DNA of 64,000 bases from Hyperoplus lanceolatus (taxonomy: Eukaryota > Chordata > Actinopteri > Uranoscopiformes > Ammodytidae): the NCBI GenBank assembly GCA_026929865.2, contig CM049404.1, positions 3,536,001 to 3,600,000 of the forward strand. Reading direction: 5' to 3'. This document shows positions 10,104 to 20,746 of the stretch, in pieces; the stretch's first letter is position 1, and every line of letters starts with the position of its first letter. Under the pieces are notes generated by a model, which made no database searches, was not told where the DNA came from, and saw nothing but the letters and a program-made list of their open reading frames with translations. The position numbers and the translations under genes are program-made.

Positions 10104-11855
10104 GGGACCAATCCGAATAGTCTTTTTTGCATAGGAAATTTCCTTTCCTATCGAGATGAACCGGAAGTACTCGGCGGATAGGTGATTCGAATTCTCAAAA
10201 TGCTTAGGAAAGGCATAGGAAAGGAGCCTCGATTCATCCTTTAATCCTCCTTTAGCATAGGTTACTCCGGACCAACCTATGCGAAAGGAAAGGAGATAGT
10301 GGTATCCCATAATCCTTTACGGCGGCAAGATTTAAAGCAAAAGGCCACCGCTGGAGTTTACCGACTCTACACGAATACGAACGAGAGGTAAAACAGAATG
10401 GAAGAGAGGAAGGGCCTATCCGAATAGTCTTTTTTGCATTGGAAATTTCCTTTCCTATCGAGATGACTCGGAAGTACTCGGCAGATAGGTGATCCGAATT
10501 CTCAAAATGCTTAGAAAAGGCATAGGAAAGGAGCCTCGATTCATCCTTTACCCTCCTTTAGCATAGGTTACTCCGGACCAACCTATGCTAAAGGAAAGGA
10601 GATAGTGGTATCCCATAATCCTTACGGCGACAAGATTTAAAGCAACAGGCCACCGCCGGAGTTTACCGACTCTACACGAATACGAACGAGAGGTAAAACA
10701 GAAGAGAGGAGAAGAGAAGAGAGGAAGATTTAACTCGGCTCAAACAAAATACCTACCTCCCTCCCCTCCCCCATTAAGATAATAAAGAACTCATAAAAGA
10801 CCAACATCATAATAGTTATTTTCGTAGCACATAATTTACACCATAAGAAAATAAAATACCAACTTCACATTTAATGAAGTTACTGGGGGAAGTTCATTTC
10901 AACATCAACATAAGTGTAGCCTCTTTTTATGTGAACATGTGAATTGGGATATATGGGAGTGATTCTCACTCTGTTGGCGACAACCTGATTAAAATCAATA
11001 TGAAAAGAACACATGGATCAAACGAGCGCTTGTTGTAGTCAATTTTCGGAGAATAGTGTAGTTTCAGGCTAGTGACTCACGTCAGCAATACTCACCGTCG
11101 CGCAATGACGTCGGTTAGGAAAAGTGGAGTCGAATTCATTTGAAACAGTGCTGTCTTTTCCTATGTTCGATAGGAAGCACTTTTCATATCTCCTTAACCC
11201 CGATGACGTTTAGGGGTTAAGGTATAGGAAAGGAGGTTCATAGGTCATGAGATTGGACTATTCGGATAGGCCCGAAGATGTAACTTGGCTAAAACAAAAT
11301 ACCCCCTTCCCCTCCCCTCCCCCATAAAGATAATAAAGAACTCATAAAAGACCAACATCATAATAGTTATTTTCGTAGCACATAATTTACACCATAAGAA
11401 AATAAAATACCAACTTCACATTTAATGAAGTTACTGGGGGCAGTTCATTTCAACATCAACATAAGTTTAGCCTCTTTTTATTTCACATGTGAATTGGGCT
11501 TCAAGTGGCCTTAAATATTCCCCTTGGCCAAGTCCGATCAAAGTGATTCTCTCTGTTGGCGACAACCTGATTAAAATCAATATGAAAAGAACGCATGGAT
11601 CAAACGAGCGCTTGTTGTAGTCCATTTTCAGAGAACAATGTAGTTTCACGCTAGTGACTCACGTCAGCAATACTCGCCGTCACGCAATGATGTCGGTTAG
11701 GAAAAGTGGAGTCGAATTCATTTGAAACAGTGCTGTCTTTTCCTATGTTCGATAGGAAGCACCTTTCATCTCTCCTTAACCCCGATGACGTTTAGGGGTT
11801 AAGGTATAGGAAAGGAGGCTTATAGGTTAGGATATTGGACTATTCGGATCGGCCC
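10104..11855. mobile_element. TIR element interrupted by a copy of itself
   Basis: The outer ends are GGGACCAATCCGAATAGTC (10104) and GACTATTCGGATCGGCCC (ending ~11855). The order of blocks is left half (10104-10411), a complete element of the same family in the same orientation (10412-11273), then right half (11274-11855). The two left halves and the two right halves are each near-identical. The body repeats 'ctcctttagcataggttac', 'aataataaagaactc' and 'cgatgacgtttaggggttaagg' type phrases. No transposase frame was seen and the superfamily is unknown. Confidence 0.75.
10412..11273. mobile_element. inner complete copy of the same TIR element
   Basis: The ends GGGCCTATCCGAATAGTC and GACTATTCGGATAGGCCC are nearly perfect inverted repeats, so 862 bp is the full element. 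The junction gaggaa|GGGCC...GGCCC|gaagatg suggests a 3-bp GAA duplication, judged against the uninterrupted text gaggaagatttaac inside the inner copy. It has the same orientation as the host. Confidence 0.7.
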
Positions 11856-11889
11856 CCTTCCCCTCTCACTCTTCCTAGCATATGCCTGT

Positions 11890-11899
11890 CTTTTTTCCT

Positions 11900-11933
<34 letters not shown>

Positions 11934-11939
11934 AATATT

Positions 11940-11977
<38 letters not shown>

Positions 11978-12092
11978 GTAGCGTATACAGTTGTTTAAAA
12001 ATAGGCATACATGTGTCATATAAGTGTGCAATTAATTTAGATTAATCACAGAGCCTGTAATTAATTAGATTATTTTTTTTTACAGCCCTAAT
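11890..12092 (-). mobile_element. truncated copy of the TAGGGCTGTCAA hAT MITE
   Basis: Read on the - strand from 12092 it starts TAGGGCTGTAAA, then runs through 'ctaattaattacaggctctgtgattaat'-type text, matching the start of the complete element at 35441-36156. It also includes (GT)15 at 11902-11931 and (GA)16 at 11942-11974, which correspond to microsatellites inside that element. The other end is missing. Confidence 0.6.
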
Positions 12093-12593
12093 TATTTTAT
12101 TAGCTGTTTAAAACTTCTTTATAAGTAGAACAATAGATAATTGACGCAGTAATGTGTTGATGGTAAAGTCTAACCTTGTTCCCGGCATAATGTCAATGTC
12201 TTTGGCGTGATGCCTACTCAGCATAACAACACAAACATTTCTGACTTTGAACCCTGATGAACCACTGAAACCAATTGTTCACAGAAAGGACACACCTTCA
12301 TTGTCTGTTACACACACTTAAACTGCAACTTAGAATTTAGAATCCCTCTTTATGCATATGCAGTTAGTTATAGATTAAATGAATAATAAATGTAATCTAG
12401 TTAGTTATACTACAAGAACAGGTTTAGGAAAATGTAAAGGTTTTTAAGGAAAAATTCAATAAATCCTTTTTGTAATGTAAGTGTGTCTCAGTTGCAGAAG
12501 GAAGGAGTCTCTTTTTGTTGTTGTATTCGTACTGTTTCCTTTATTGGTAATGTGCAGGTATGCTAACAAAGGCAGCATCATGAAGGCTATCAT
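12093..12593. other. intergenic, nothing recognised
   Basis: AT-rich sequence with no supported gene. The short open frames here have no recognisable domain. Confidence 0.45.
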
Positions 12594-12973
12594 GCTGTGT
12601 TCCAAAAGCCCGACTGACGTCCTCCCTACTACATACTCAACATGTATACTACATACTGTCTACTTAAGGATCGATTGTGTATGCCGACCGTTTACACTAA
12701 AGTATACAGAAGAATCTCAGCTGACGTGAATCACGTCACAGTCTACAAGCTACTGAGCCGCTCTCGTACAAAAAACATTGGTTATAACAAATGTATTATG
12801 TTTTCTCTACATTTTCAATGTTAGGACTTCAAGAAAAATGTTAATACAAAAAGAATTAAAATGTTTAAAAAAAATATTTCTAAGACTCAATGCATTTTGG
12901 GGGCGGTTGAGTAGGAAAAGTAACTTATCGATCCATACACAAAATCTTCCCGGAAGCAGTAGGCTACTCGAGT

Positions 12974-14511
12974 TGAGGGGGGATGAGGGGGTATGGCATC
13001 TCCCTTGGAAATAAAGATCGCAAAAGCATCCCCCTTCTAAAACGACCATCCCCCTTCCCATCAACTGTTATTTTATCAATGAATGTGGAAGTATTACAAC
13101 TATTTCAACATTTAGTAACACTGGCACTTAGGTTGCCGGTACTCCACTATGCGCTCGATATCGGCGCTAGCCAGGGGCAGGGAAAATGTATTTCTATTTT
13201 TTTCAGCCAATTAAAACATTTGTATATAATATACTATTACCATTCCTAGCTTCTGATTGGGTGGGCACGGCGAAAGCCCGCCTCCAAAATCACCCACCAC
13301 CTGCTTTTCTGTGGTCAACCGTCAATCACGTCCACAGAGCGCAGTCTCTCCTCTGCAAAGGGAATTAGTAGGCTCGCGGTGACTTTTTTCACATGTTAAC
13401 TTAGTTCTTTCTGTTAGTAAATGCGGTGCGCAAAAGCTCATTCACTTCCTACTCTATCCAACCCGACTGTTAAATTAATGTGTTCTCATAAATTTTTATC
13501 TCAGTTGTTTAAAATGATATGCCCCTATATTATGTGGATTACAACTGACTTTTGTATATAACTTTATTGTACACCAATGTGATTGGTTGTTCTATTTTGT
13601 TTTCTGTATTGAAGTGCATTCTGGGTCATTGACCGTTAATTGTGACTGCGCACATGCCATGGCTTCTGATGATATACCGGAGCTGTGAAGAAAAGAATAA
13701 AGAGATAAATGAAACATATGCAAGACGTGATTCTTTATCAACATGACAGAAGAGAATGAAACTTCAACACCGACTTACACAACTTTTTGTGTAGCATATC
13801 GCTTATTTAAGCCTGAAAACAAGCCTAGTGCTGCTCGGGGGGGTCACTGTCTCTGCCCCCTCAGCAAGCCCTCCCCCAAAGCCTTCTCTTCTATCGGCTC
13901 AGGCTGCCTACTGTAAATATATTTTCAGGTTGATGCAAGTGGCGATTACATTTTTCTTTATAAAAACGTTTTTGTTTTTATTCATGAATAAATTGTGAAG
14001 AAAACATGCAAGCACAGCCCACACAGGAACAATCAAAGTCGATTGCACATTGTGTTCTACAGGTTTTATTTTATTTTTTATTTTATATAAATAAGATTTT
14101 ACAAATTTGGTCTGGATCATTCCTTAATAAATTTTTTTCTGACAGCACCCATACAGCATTGATGTGTCTAAAAGCTCACATTACATTAACTGTGCCAAAA
14201 AGCAAGCGCAAAGATCTTGCAGGTGCAAATAATTTAACTAAGAGATAACTAAGATGCGCACGCTCGCATCTTAGTTATCTCTGTCCACCTATTAGACCTA
14301 TTTCCATCAGCCCACCACCTGAATGGAGCGGATGTTCAATCTCTGCGTCTTGACTCTAAAGACTCAGAATATTACAATGGTTTACTGATTTGCAAACTAA
14401 TATGTGAATAAGGGAGTACTGGAACCCCCCCCCCACCCCCCATTTCAAACACAAATGATCTGTCCTTAAACGTTAAAGCCAATCCACCATCCCCCCTGAT
14501 TTTTTTTTACA
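12974..14511. mobile_element. hAT-like element with ACTCGAGT duplication
   Basis: ACTCGAGT occurs at 12966-12973 and 14512-14519. The element interior starts TGAGGGGGGATG; its other end reads, inverted, TCAGGGGGGATGG after a short A/T tract. An 8-bp duplication fits hAT. No transposase frame was found. Confidence 0.65.
14241..14282. repeat. perfect 18-bp hairpin
   Basis: Arm AGAGATAACTAAGATGCG at 14241-14258 is exactly repeated in reverse complement at 14265-14282, with a 6-nt loop (CACGCT). It lies inside the hAT-like element at 12974-14511. Confidence 0.85.
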
Positions 14512-14652
14512 ACTCGAGTACTGCCCGGAAGTAAGAACTTATCCGGGCATTTCTCGCCTACACAAACTCACATACACAACCACAACATACTCAAATTCAC
14601 TTCAAAATGATTATGAGTAGGACGTTAAGTATGTCTTTTGGAACACAGCCTC

Positions 14653-15352
14653 AGACTTTGAATTGGCCCTGGAGAGCTGTCCAGTTCACCACAACACCAA
14701 GAAGTACCCTGGTGGAGAGAGGGAAACAGTATGAAGTGCTATACATTTCTGCTTTGATGGAAGTTCAGAGGTGTCACATATTTGAAATCTACAATGTAAA
14801 ATAAAAGGGAAAATTATAAAGATCAAGCAGTTAATGCATGAACACACTGTAGCATCTTCTTTACAGGGATATCTGTCCAGGTTGTTTTAGTAAATAAAAA
14901 GGGTTAGTTTAATTCATTTCCACACCTCCAGTGTGTCCTGTATAATAGTTTTAAACGTGGAGGGTTTTCATACATAGGGATGATAGTATTCAGGTTAGGG
15001 TTAGGGTTGTGCTGCAGGCAAACAGCAAGAATTGTGTGCTATGATTTTTTTGAATCACTTTAAGAAGTAGTTCACTTGGTAAAACTGGTTTGTCATGCCA
15101 GGAAGCCTGATGATTTGATACATCACCAGGGTTTGAACATGGTTTCAACTTGAATAGACTTTCACAAAAGAATGACAGAAATGCTGACAAGTGAGCGCCT
15201 CTCTTTTCCCGTAATAGAAAAGGCTGGTACAGATGGGCGTGGTTACAGTGGTTACAGAGATATTATAATCAATTGTTCCTGGGAAGTATTTGTGAACTGT
15301 GTTCAGAATAATTTTGTGTGTGTAAGTGTCACTATACAGGTGAGCGGGCCAC
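14653..15352. other. intergenic, nothing recognised
   Basis: No supported gene. 14993-15008 holds two and a half TTAGGG-like units, too few for an interstitial telomere array. Confidence 0.45.

Positions 15353-15397
<45 letters not shown>
15353..15397. repeat. (CA)22 microsatellite
   Basis: Uninterrupted CA dinucleotide run. Open frames reading TH or CV repeats across it are not genes. Confidence 0.98.
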
Positions 15398-15399
<2 letters not shown>

Positions 15400-15944
15400 A
15401 GGGATCGGGAAAGTTGGTAAGCAAGCACTGTTTTGTATTAAAGGCTTCACTATCAAGGCTAAATTGTAATGTGTGGTTATGCATGAGGAAAAGCAACACA
15501 AATGAAGAAACTAAATAAAGATTACTCAGTGTTCTCATCAAGGCTTTTTAGGGCATACCAGTTTTGACCATTGTGAACCGCAGCAGCTTAGCATTGCAGC
15601 GGAGCATCTCATCAAGATAAAACAGTAAAGACAACCGCCTCTGGTGGGGGCGTGACAGTTTAATGCCAGATTAGTTTGTCATGAAGACAACTGCAACAAT
15701 GTCTCGATAGGCATTTTGTCAGCTGTCAAAAACATATTGACAAAGATTTTAAAAAATGGTTTATTCATTTTTAGGTGTACCTGACCTGTAATGCATTGTA
15801 TTGATTTGTGTTGTCTGTTTGTATGTGTTTGTCTTTCTTTAATGTACTGAAAAATGTTGTATAAATAAAATATACAAAAAAAAACACATTCACAAAGATG
15901 CATGATCTCTTCTTCCTTAAAAGGAACTAAACAAATGTTTACAT

Positions 15945-16000
15945 TAAAAGGTGGAGTCAGCGATTCTGAAGAACGCTTATTGTCAAAACAACTTTTCTTC
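15945..16000 (+). repeat. fragment of the 'aaggtggagtcagcgattctg' dispersed repeat
   Basis: Text of the form aaggtggagtcagcgattctg-gaga recurs here and, diverged, at 23556, 40458, 51673 and perhaps 62070. It is a dispersed teleost repeat of which only the start is recognisable. Confidence 0.5.
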
Positions 16001-16327
16001 CAAATGTGTGAATATCTCCTCACCATCTGCTACATTCCAAGAGTCAAAACAACATTCTGTTCCTTTTAAGTCCTGATGATTGGATGATTTATTTCTGGCT
16101 TTTTTTCCCCCCACACATGATAAGAGGTTAGCATCAACATCTAAGGTTGATAAAGTCAAAGCTTTATATACTATCTATGGTCAAAGCTAACATTTTCAAA
16201 GACACACTGCCCTCCAGTGGAGAGCAGCAGAACTGATCAGGTTTTGTCTTTCGTTATACTGCTTGATATCTGATACACATTTACTCACTCATCATCATGG
16301 GTCAGAGGTGCTGGATATTCTATAAGG

Positions 16328-16650
16328 CAAGGCAAGTTTATTTATATAGCTATATTTATTTATTCAGACACAATTCAGGCCACTCAAAGTGCTTCACAGG
16401 GTCACAAAATACATCAAGATTAAAATACATCAAGCATAGAATACACATTAGAAAATTTAATAAAATAAAAACAGATTAGAAATAAAACATTGAAGTGAAA
16501 TAAAAAATGTCAGGTTAAATGGGAAACAGAAAAGTCTTCAGACTTGATTTAAAGGAGCTGAGAGTTGCAGCAGACCTCAATTTTTCTGGGAGCTTGTTCC
16601 AGATATGTGGAGCATCAAAACTGAAACCTGCTTCCCCTTGTTTAGTCCTA
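16328..16650 (+). repeat. teleost dispersed repeat, 'aggcaagtttatttatatagc' type
   Basis: The start matches 45922-46085 ('gcaagtttatttatatagc', 'attcaaagtgcttcacagg', 'attaaaatacat'). It runs on into 'gtcttcagacttgatttaaag' and 'gttgcagcagacc' text that I recognise as a common percomorph interspersed repeat. The family is not named here. Confidence 0.6.
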
Positions 16651-16870
16651 ACTCTGGGTTATCGGTTTCAGAACAGTGGATCAGCGTTGGGTCAATACAC
16701 TCTGAGCGTGTTCACTCTGGGTTGATCGTGTGCGTAAAAGCCATCGTCAATGGATCATTGATAACATGATTCACCATGGAAACAGGAGAAACAAATGCTT
16801 GATCCTCCCACTTCTCCACTTCTCAAAAAATTAAAAAAATTAAATCTCCGCTCCTCCCACTAGAGTTAGA
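16651..16870 (-). mobile_element. fragment of the CAGGTAGCTGGTTTT TIR element
   Basis: The reverse complement matches 39820-40030 inside the complete element at 38855-40114 ('aactctgggttatcgg', 'gatcctcccacttctcc', 'gcgttgggtcaata'). It is inserted in or fused to the preceding repeat. Confidence 0.65.
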
Positions 16871-17089
16871 AATATTATCAAATTAGCTTATGGTATGGAG
16901 AAGTGTTCTGTATTTTATATTGTTCAAACTGTATTGATTCAAGTGAGATCATTTCCATGAGATGGGCTTTAATCAGTTGAGTGTACACATTCATCAAGAA
17001 AAAATACTTAGTCAAATATAAACTGCAATGTATGACGACAAAACACACATTCTATGATGCAAAGGAAGCAGGAGGATTAGCTGTGTTCA

Positions 17090-18670
17090 TTTAGGTTTTT
17101 TATTTCATTTTGATGTGTTGAAAAGCCAAAAAGTTGTTTCGATATCATTACAAACTGCTCCAGGGTCTGTGCTACGGCTGACCCTGCGCTCTGATCCCCT
17201 TCTGAAGTGTGGTCACAACCCGCAACCCCTGAATTGAGATTCACCCTTAGTGTTAGTGGGATTTTGCTCAAACAAATTTCTGAGTGTTCAATCAGCAAAC
17301 AGAGGAAGTGGCTGAGAACGATGACGTCGAAGTCTCGCTCCAGTTTCAGTTGAATGCTGCGCAGAGCCGGCCCAAGCCTTCAGGGGGCCCTAAGCGAAAT
17401 ATGATTAGGGGGCCCCTCTCCAATGTTAGCGCTGCTGAAACTATAGATCTTTGTTAAATATCATTCACACACCCAGTGTTTTCCGCTAGTGCCTCCACTG
17501 TGCAGCTGTGCGAAAATATTAGACAGCCGAGATTCAGACCCTCTTAGGGGGGTCCGGGGGTATGCCCCTCCGGGGGATTTTTTTAACCTTTTTAAAGTGA
17601 AATGCATGAATCTGGAGCACTTTGAGAGGAAAATTAAGAGGCTAAATCTGAGGAATTTTGTGTGAACAAATAATTTGGAGACACTGGGTCAGATGAATTA
17701 GAAGCTATTGAAGAAGGACACATGGATTTTCCATAAAAATATTAATATAAAATAAAATATTATGGGTTGGGCTTGGAGCTCTTTTTCTTTTACGGGACAT
17801 ATTTCTCTGTAATATAGTGAATGCATTTAAATGCAGTGTGAGGAACGAAGTTGTCCAGCTACTGTATCTTTTTTTCCACAGACGAGGCTGAAATAGGCTA
17901 TAGACTATACACAGTGCATGGGCAACTGAGGACAGCCCCATTTCCAAATGTTTTTAAATAAACTCAATACACACTGTGTATGGATGTGAACGTGACATAA
18001 TCAGATAATTTTGGATTTCCTCTGAGATGAACTAATTACATTTTTAGGCTATTAATTATCTAGACCAAAACATTGTATTCCTTTTTTGTATGATAACTCA
18101 CATTTGCATAGTATGATGTTAATATCAAACACACAAACTAAAAAAAAAAAAAAAAAAAATTTTTTTTTTTTTTTTAGGGGGCCCCCCAGGCAGTCGGGGG
18201 CCCTAAGCGGCCGCTTAGTTCGCTTATGCCTCGGGCCGGCTCTGATGCTGCGTTCCTTTATACTCGGAACTCGGAAATTTCCGACTTCCGACCTGTCTGT
18301 GTTCCAGTGCATCTGCTCGGGAAAGTATGGACGCCTACAACCTTTCTCGTCCAAATAACTAAACGTTAGGCTCTAGTACGTTACCGTTGCCAGGTACCGG
18401 TAGATCCATAAACTAACATATGTAGTGAAGTCGGAAATTTCCGAGTTTCCAGTACAACTGGAACGCACCGCCAGAAGCCGGCTCATGACATACATCCCGA
18501 CCAAATGTTATGTGATTGGTTGGCTGATCCAGAGTGGCACTGGGCAGATCCAATAGTTTTAAACTTCAACAGACACCTGCCTCCAAGTGAGTGAACGTTT
18601 GCCAAATAGAGCAGTTCCAGACCTTCTGTACAAATGAAATGAAGTACGATGGTCTGGTTGGACCAGGCTA
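17090..18670 (-). mobile_element. TAGCCTGG-ended element (MULE-like), interrupted
   Basis: The blocks 17225-17361 and 18245-18670 together match, inverted, the complete element at 57076-57686. The right end gaccaggcta at 18670 equals TAGCCTGGTC on the - strand. The left end is not sharply visible. A hAT-like element (17362-18244) splits it. Confidence 0.7.
17362..18244. mobile_element. hAT-like element with CAGAGCCGGCCC ends
   Basis: The ends CAGAGCCGGCCCAAG (17362) and GGGCCGGCTCTG (ending 18244) are inverted repeats. The perfect 8-bp duplication ATGCTGCG lies at 17354-17361 and 18245-18252. The words 'gggggccctaagcg' recur just inside both ends. No transposase frame was seen. A degraded second copy lies at 35115-35129 plus 37338-37690. 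Confidence 0.85.
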
Positions 18671-19510
18671 CCAAAGGACACATTTCAAGCATACATTTTC
18701 ACTAAATGCTACAAGTTAGTTTGCATGCATTTTATAGTGGAATTCTCTGATTTTAAACTTTAATTATTGGAATGGAAACTGCTTCTCTATACATTTTCCA
18801 GACTCTCAGCCAGGTGAGGGTTAGGGTGAGTGGCAACAGGCGGAGAAGGAAAAAAAATCTTACTCCAGCTCCTATAGGGAATACCAAAATGCTGGCGGGC
18901 CATCTGGTAGTAATGCATGTGCAGTGTCTACTCCATGGGTCTTTTCACATTTGGACAGGATCACAACACCTCCACTTAACCCAGGGGTCAAGCTCTCCAC
19001 TTCCTACCAGTTGCCTGAACCACTTAGCTGGACCACTTAAAAAGGCTCCTGTAGTATTTTTTAAGCACTGCCTACCAACATTGGACTTTCACCAGTCTGC
19101 AAATGTATAACTCTCAGTGGATGTAACGGTAGTTCTAGTTCTATCCTACACTTCATAATTTAGAACATTTGCTATTGGTGCACCATTTCCTTGGTCCCTT
19201 CTTTTGCTTTTGGAAAATCAAAAAAGAAATCAATATTTGATCTATTCTAATGAACTGTGTTTGAAGGGAATCAGCTAAATTGCAGTTCTGAGGGCATTGC
19301 TGGAGCGCCTCAGTGCCACGTGAGTGAAGTTGTACAGTATACTGTTGAAACTACTCAAGTGGTTTCACTGTAGTCATAGACAACCCATTTGCAATACATT
19401 CAGTTCAGATTTTACCTTCTGTTTTTTGTACAGCTTCTTCCTCCAAGCCATCAGAACTCTGAACACACACACAACGTATTGCCTCCACCCCCAAGCTTAC
19501 TGCAGCGTAA

Positions 19511-20743
19511 AGGCCGTATCTCACTGGGCTGCGACTGTTTGCGACAAGTTGGAGACTGCATTCGCGAGGGAGTCTCTAAACTGGCTTGAAACGTTCGCAG
19601 GGGTCTCAATTTCCTTGCATGAGTCTCAGAGCCTCGCAGCCCTGACGCTTGAATTTTGAACATGTTCAATGAATGTGTGCAACAAATGTTCTCTCAAAAT
19701 AGTCTCAGAGTGCTCGCAGGTGTCTTGAACGCGCCGCAAACCCTTCTCAATTTAATCTCTGCTGGTCAGAAAGTGGGAAAAATGTGAGACAACTTTGCGA
19801 GGGTTTGGCGACATATGAAACTAAATTAGGACTGATTTGAGACAAAAAAGAGACTGAGGTTGCGTTCCGAATCGCATACTCTTTCTTTTTTCTATTCTAC
19901 ATACTACATCCAACGATAAAAAGAATCTAGTTAGGATGCAGTAGGCATACTATTGGGACATACTTTTCTCTCTTATTTCATCATAACATTCCCTTATCTT
20001 CCTCTTGCTTTTATATCCGCATCCCTGTTTGTTTTCATATGGAGGCTTTGTCGATGTTACGTCACTTCACGTGCGCACTGGATTGCGGGTCAGAATCGCC
20101 CAAATAGGATGCACTTTTCAACACTAAGGTTGCGTTCCGAATCGCATACTCTTTCTTTTTTCTATTCTACATACTACATCCGACGATAAAAAGAATCTAG
20201 TTAGGATGCAGTAGGCATACTATTGGGACATACTTTTATCTCTTATTTCATCATAACATTGCGCCTTGATCTTGCCTCTTGCTATTATATCCGTCGCATC
20301 CCCGTTTGTTTTCATATGGAGGCTTCGTCGATGTTACGTCACTTCACGTGCGCACTGGATTGCGGGTCAGAATCGCCCAAATAGGATGCACTTTTCAACA
20401 CTAACAATCTTGGCCGCATGAAGTAGGACATTCGGGTACTTCTAACCATCCTAAATCTGGCCACAAGAATCGGGACATCCTAAATCTTTTTTCTACATAC
20501 TATATAGTAGAAAGTATGCGATTCGGAACGCAACCTCTCATTCCGTTCGTGCGACGCTCGCCAGACGTTCGCAAGACATAAATGCGAGCTCCCGGCAAGT
20601 TTTGGCCAGGACATTCGCAAATGTGTCGTGAGGAACCAACTCAGTGAGACTGCAAGTGAAAATTGTCGCTAATTCGCATCTTTTCTCGCAACTTTGTGTC
20701 TCCAACTTGTCGCAAACAGTCTCAGCCCAGTGAGATAGGGGCT
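19511..20743. mobile_element. PIF/Harbinger-like MITE, ~47-bp terminal repeats
   Basis: TAA lies at 19508-19510 and 20744-20746. 19511-19557 and 20697-20743 are inverted repeats sharing 'atctcactgggctg' and 'gactgtttgcgacaagttgg'. A 3-bp TWA-type duplication suggests PIF/Harbinger. No transposase frame is present. A second MITE (19856-20537) sits inside. Confidence 0.75.
19856..20537. mobile_element. GGTTGCGTTCCGAATCG MITE with duplicated left half
   Basis: The ends GAGGTTGCGTTCCGAATCGC and GCGATTCGGAACGCAACCTC are perfect inverted repeats. The left half occurs twice in tandem (about 19857-20125 and 20126-20404, near-identical), but the right terminus occurs once. The element is nested in the Harbinger-like MITE. 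Confidence 0.8.
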
Positions 20744-20746
20744 TAA

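Larger units (their letters stand above)
12594..14652. mobile_element. TIR element (GCTGTGTTCCAAAAG ends) carrying a hAT
   Basis: The left end GCTGTGTTCCAAAAG and the right end CTTTTGGAACACAGC are perfect 15-bp inverted repeats. Similarity continues inward ('acgtcctcc' versus 'aggacgtta'). No clear target duplication was found. Without the hAT inside it, the element is about 510 bp. Confidence 0.65.

Noticed and set aside
14990-15010. TTAGGG-like units (gttagggttagggtt)
   Set aside because: Only about two and a half units. Too short for an interstitial telomere; expected by chance in this size of window.
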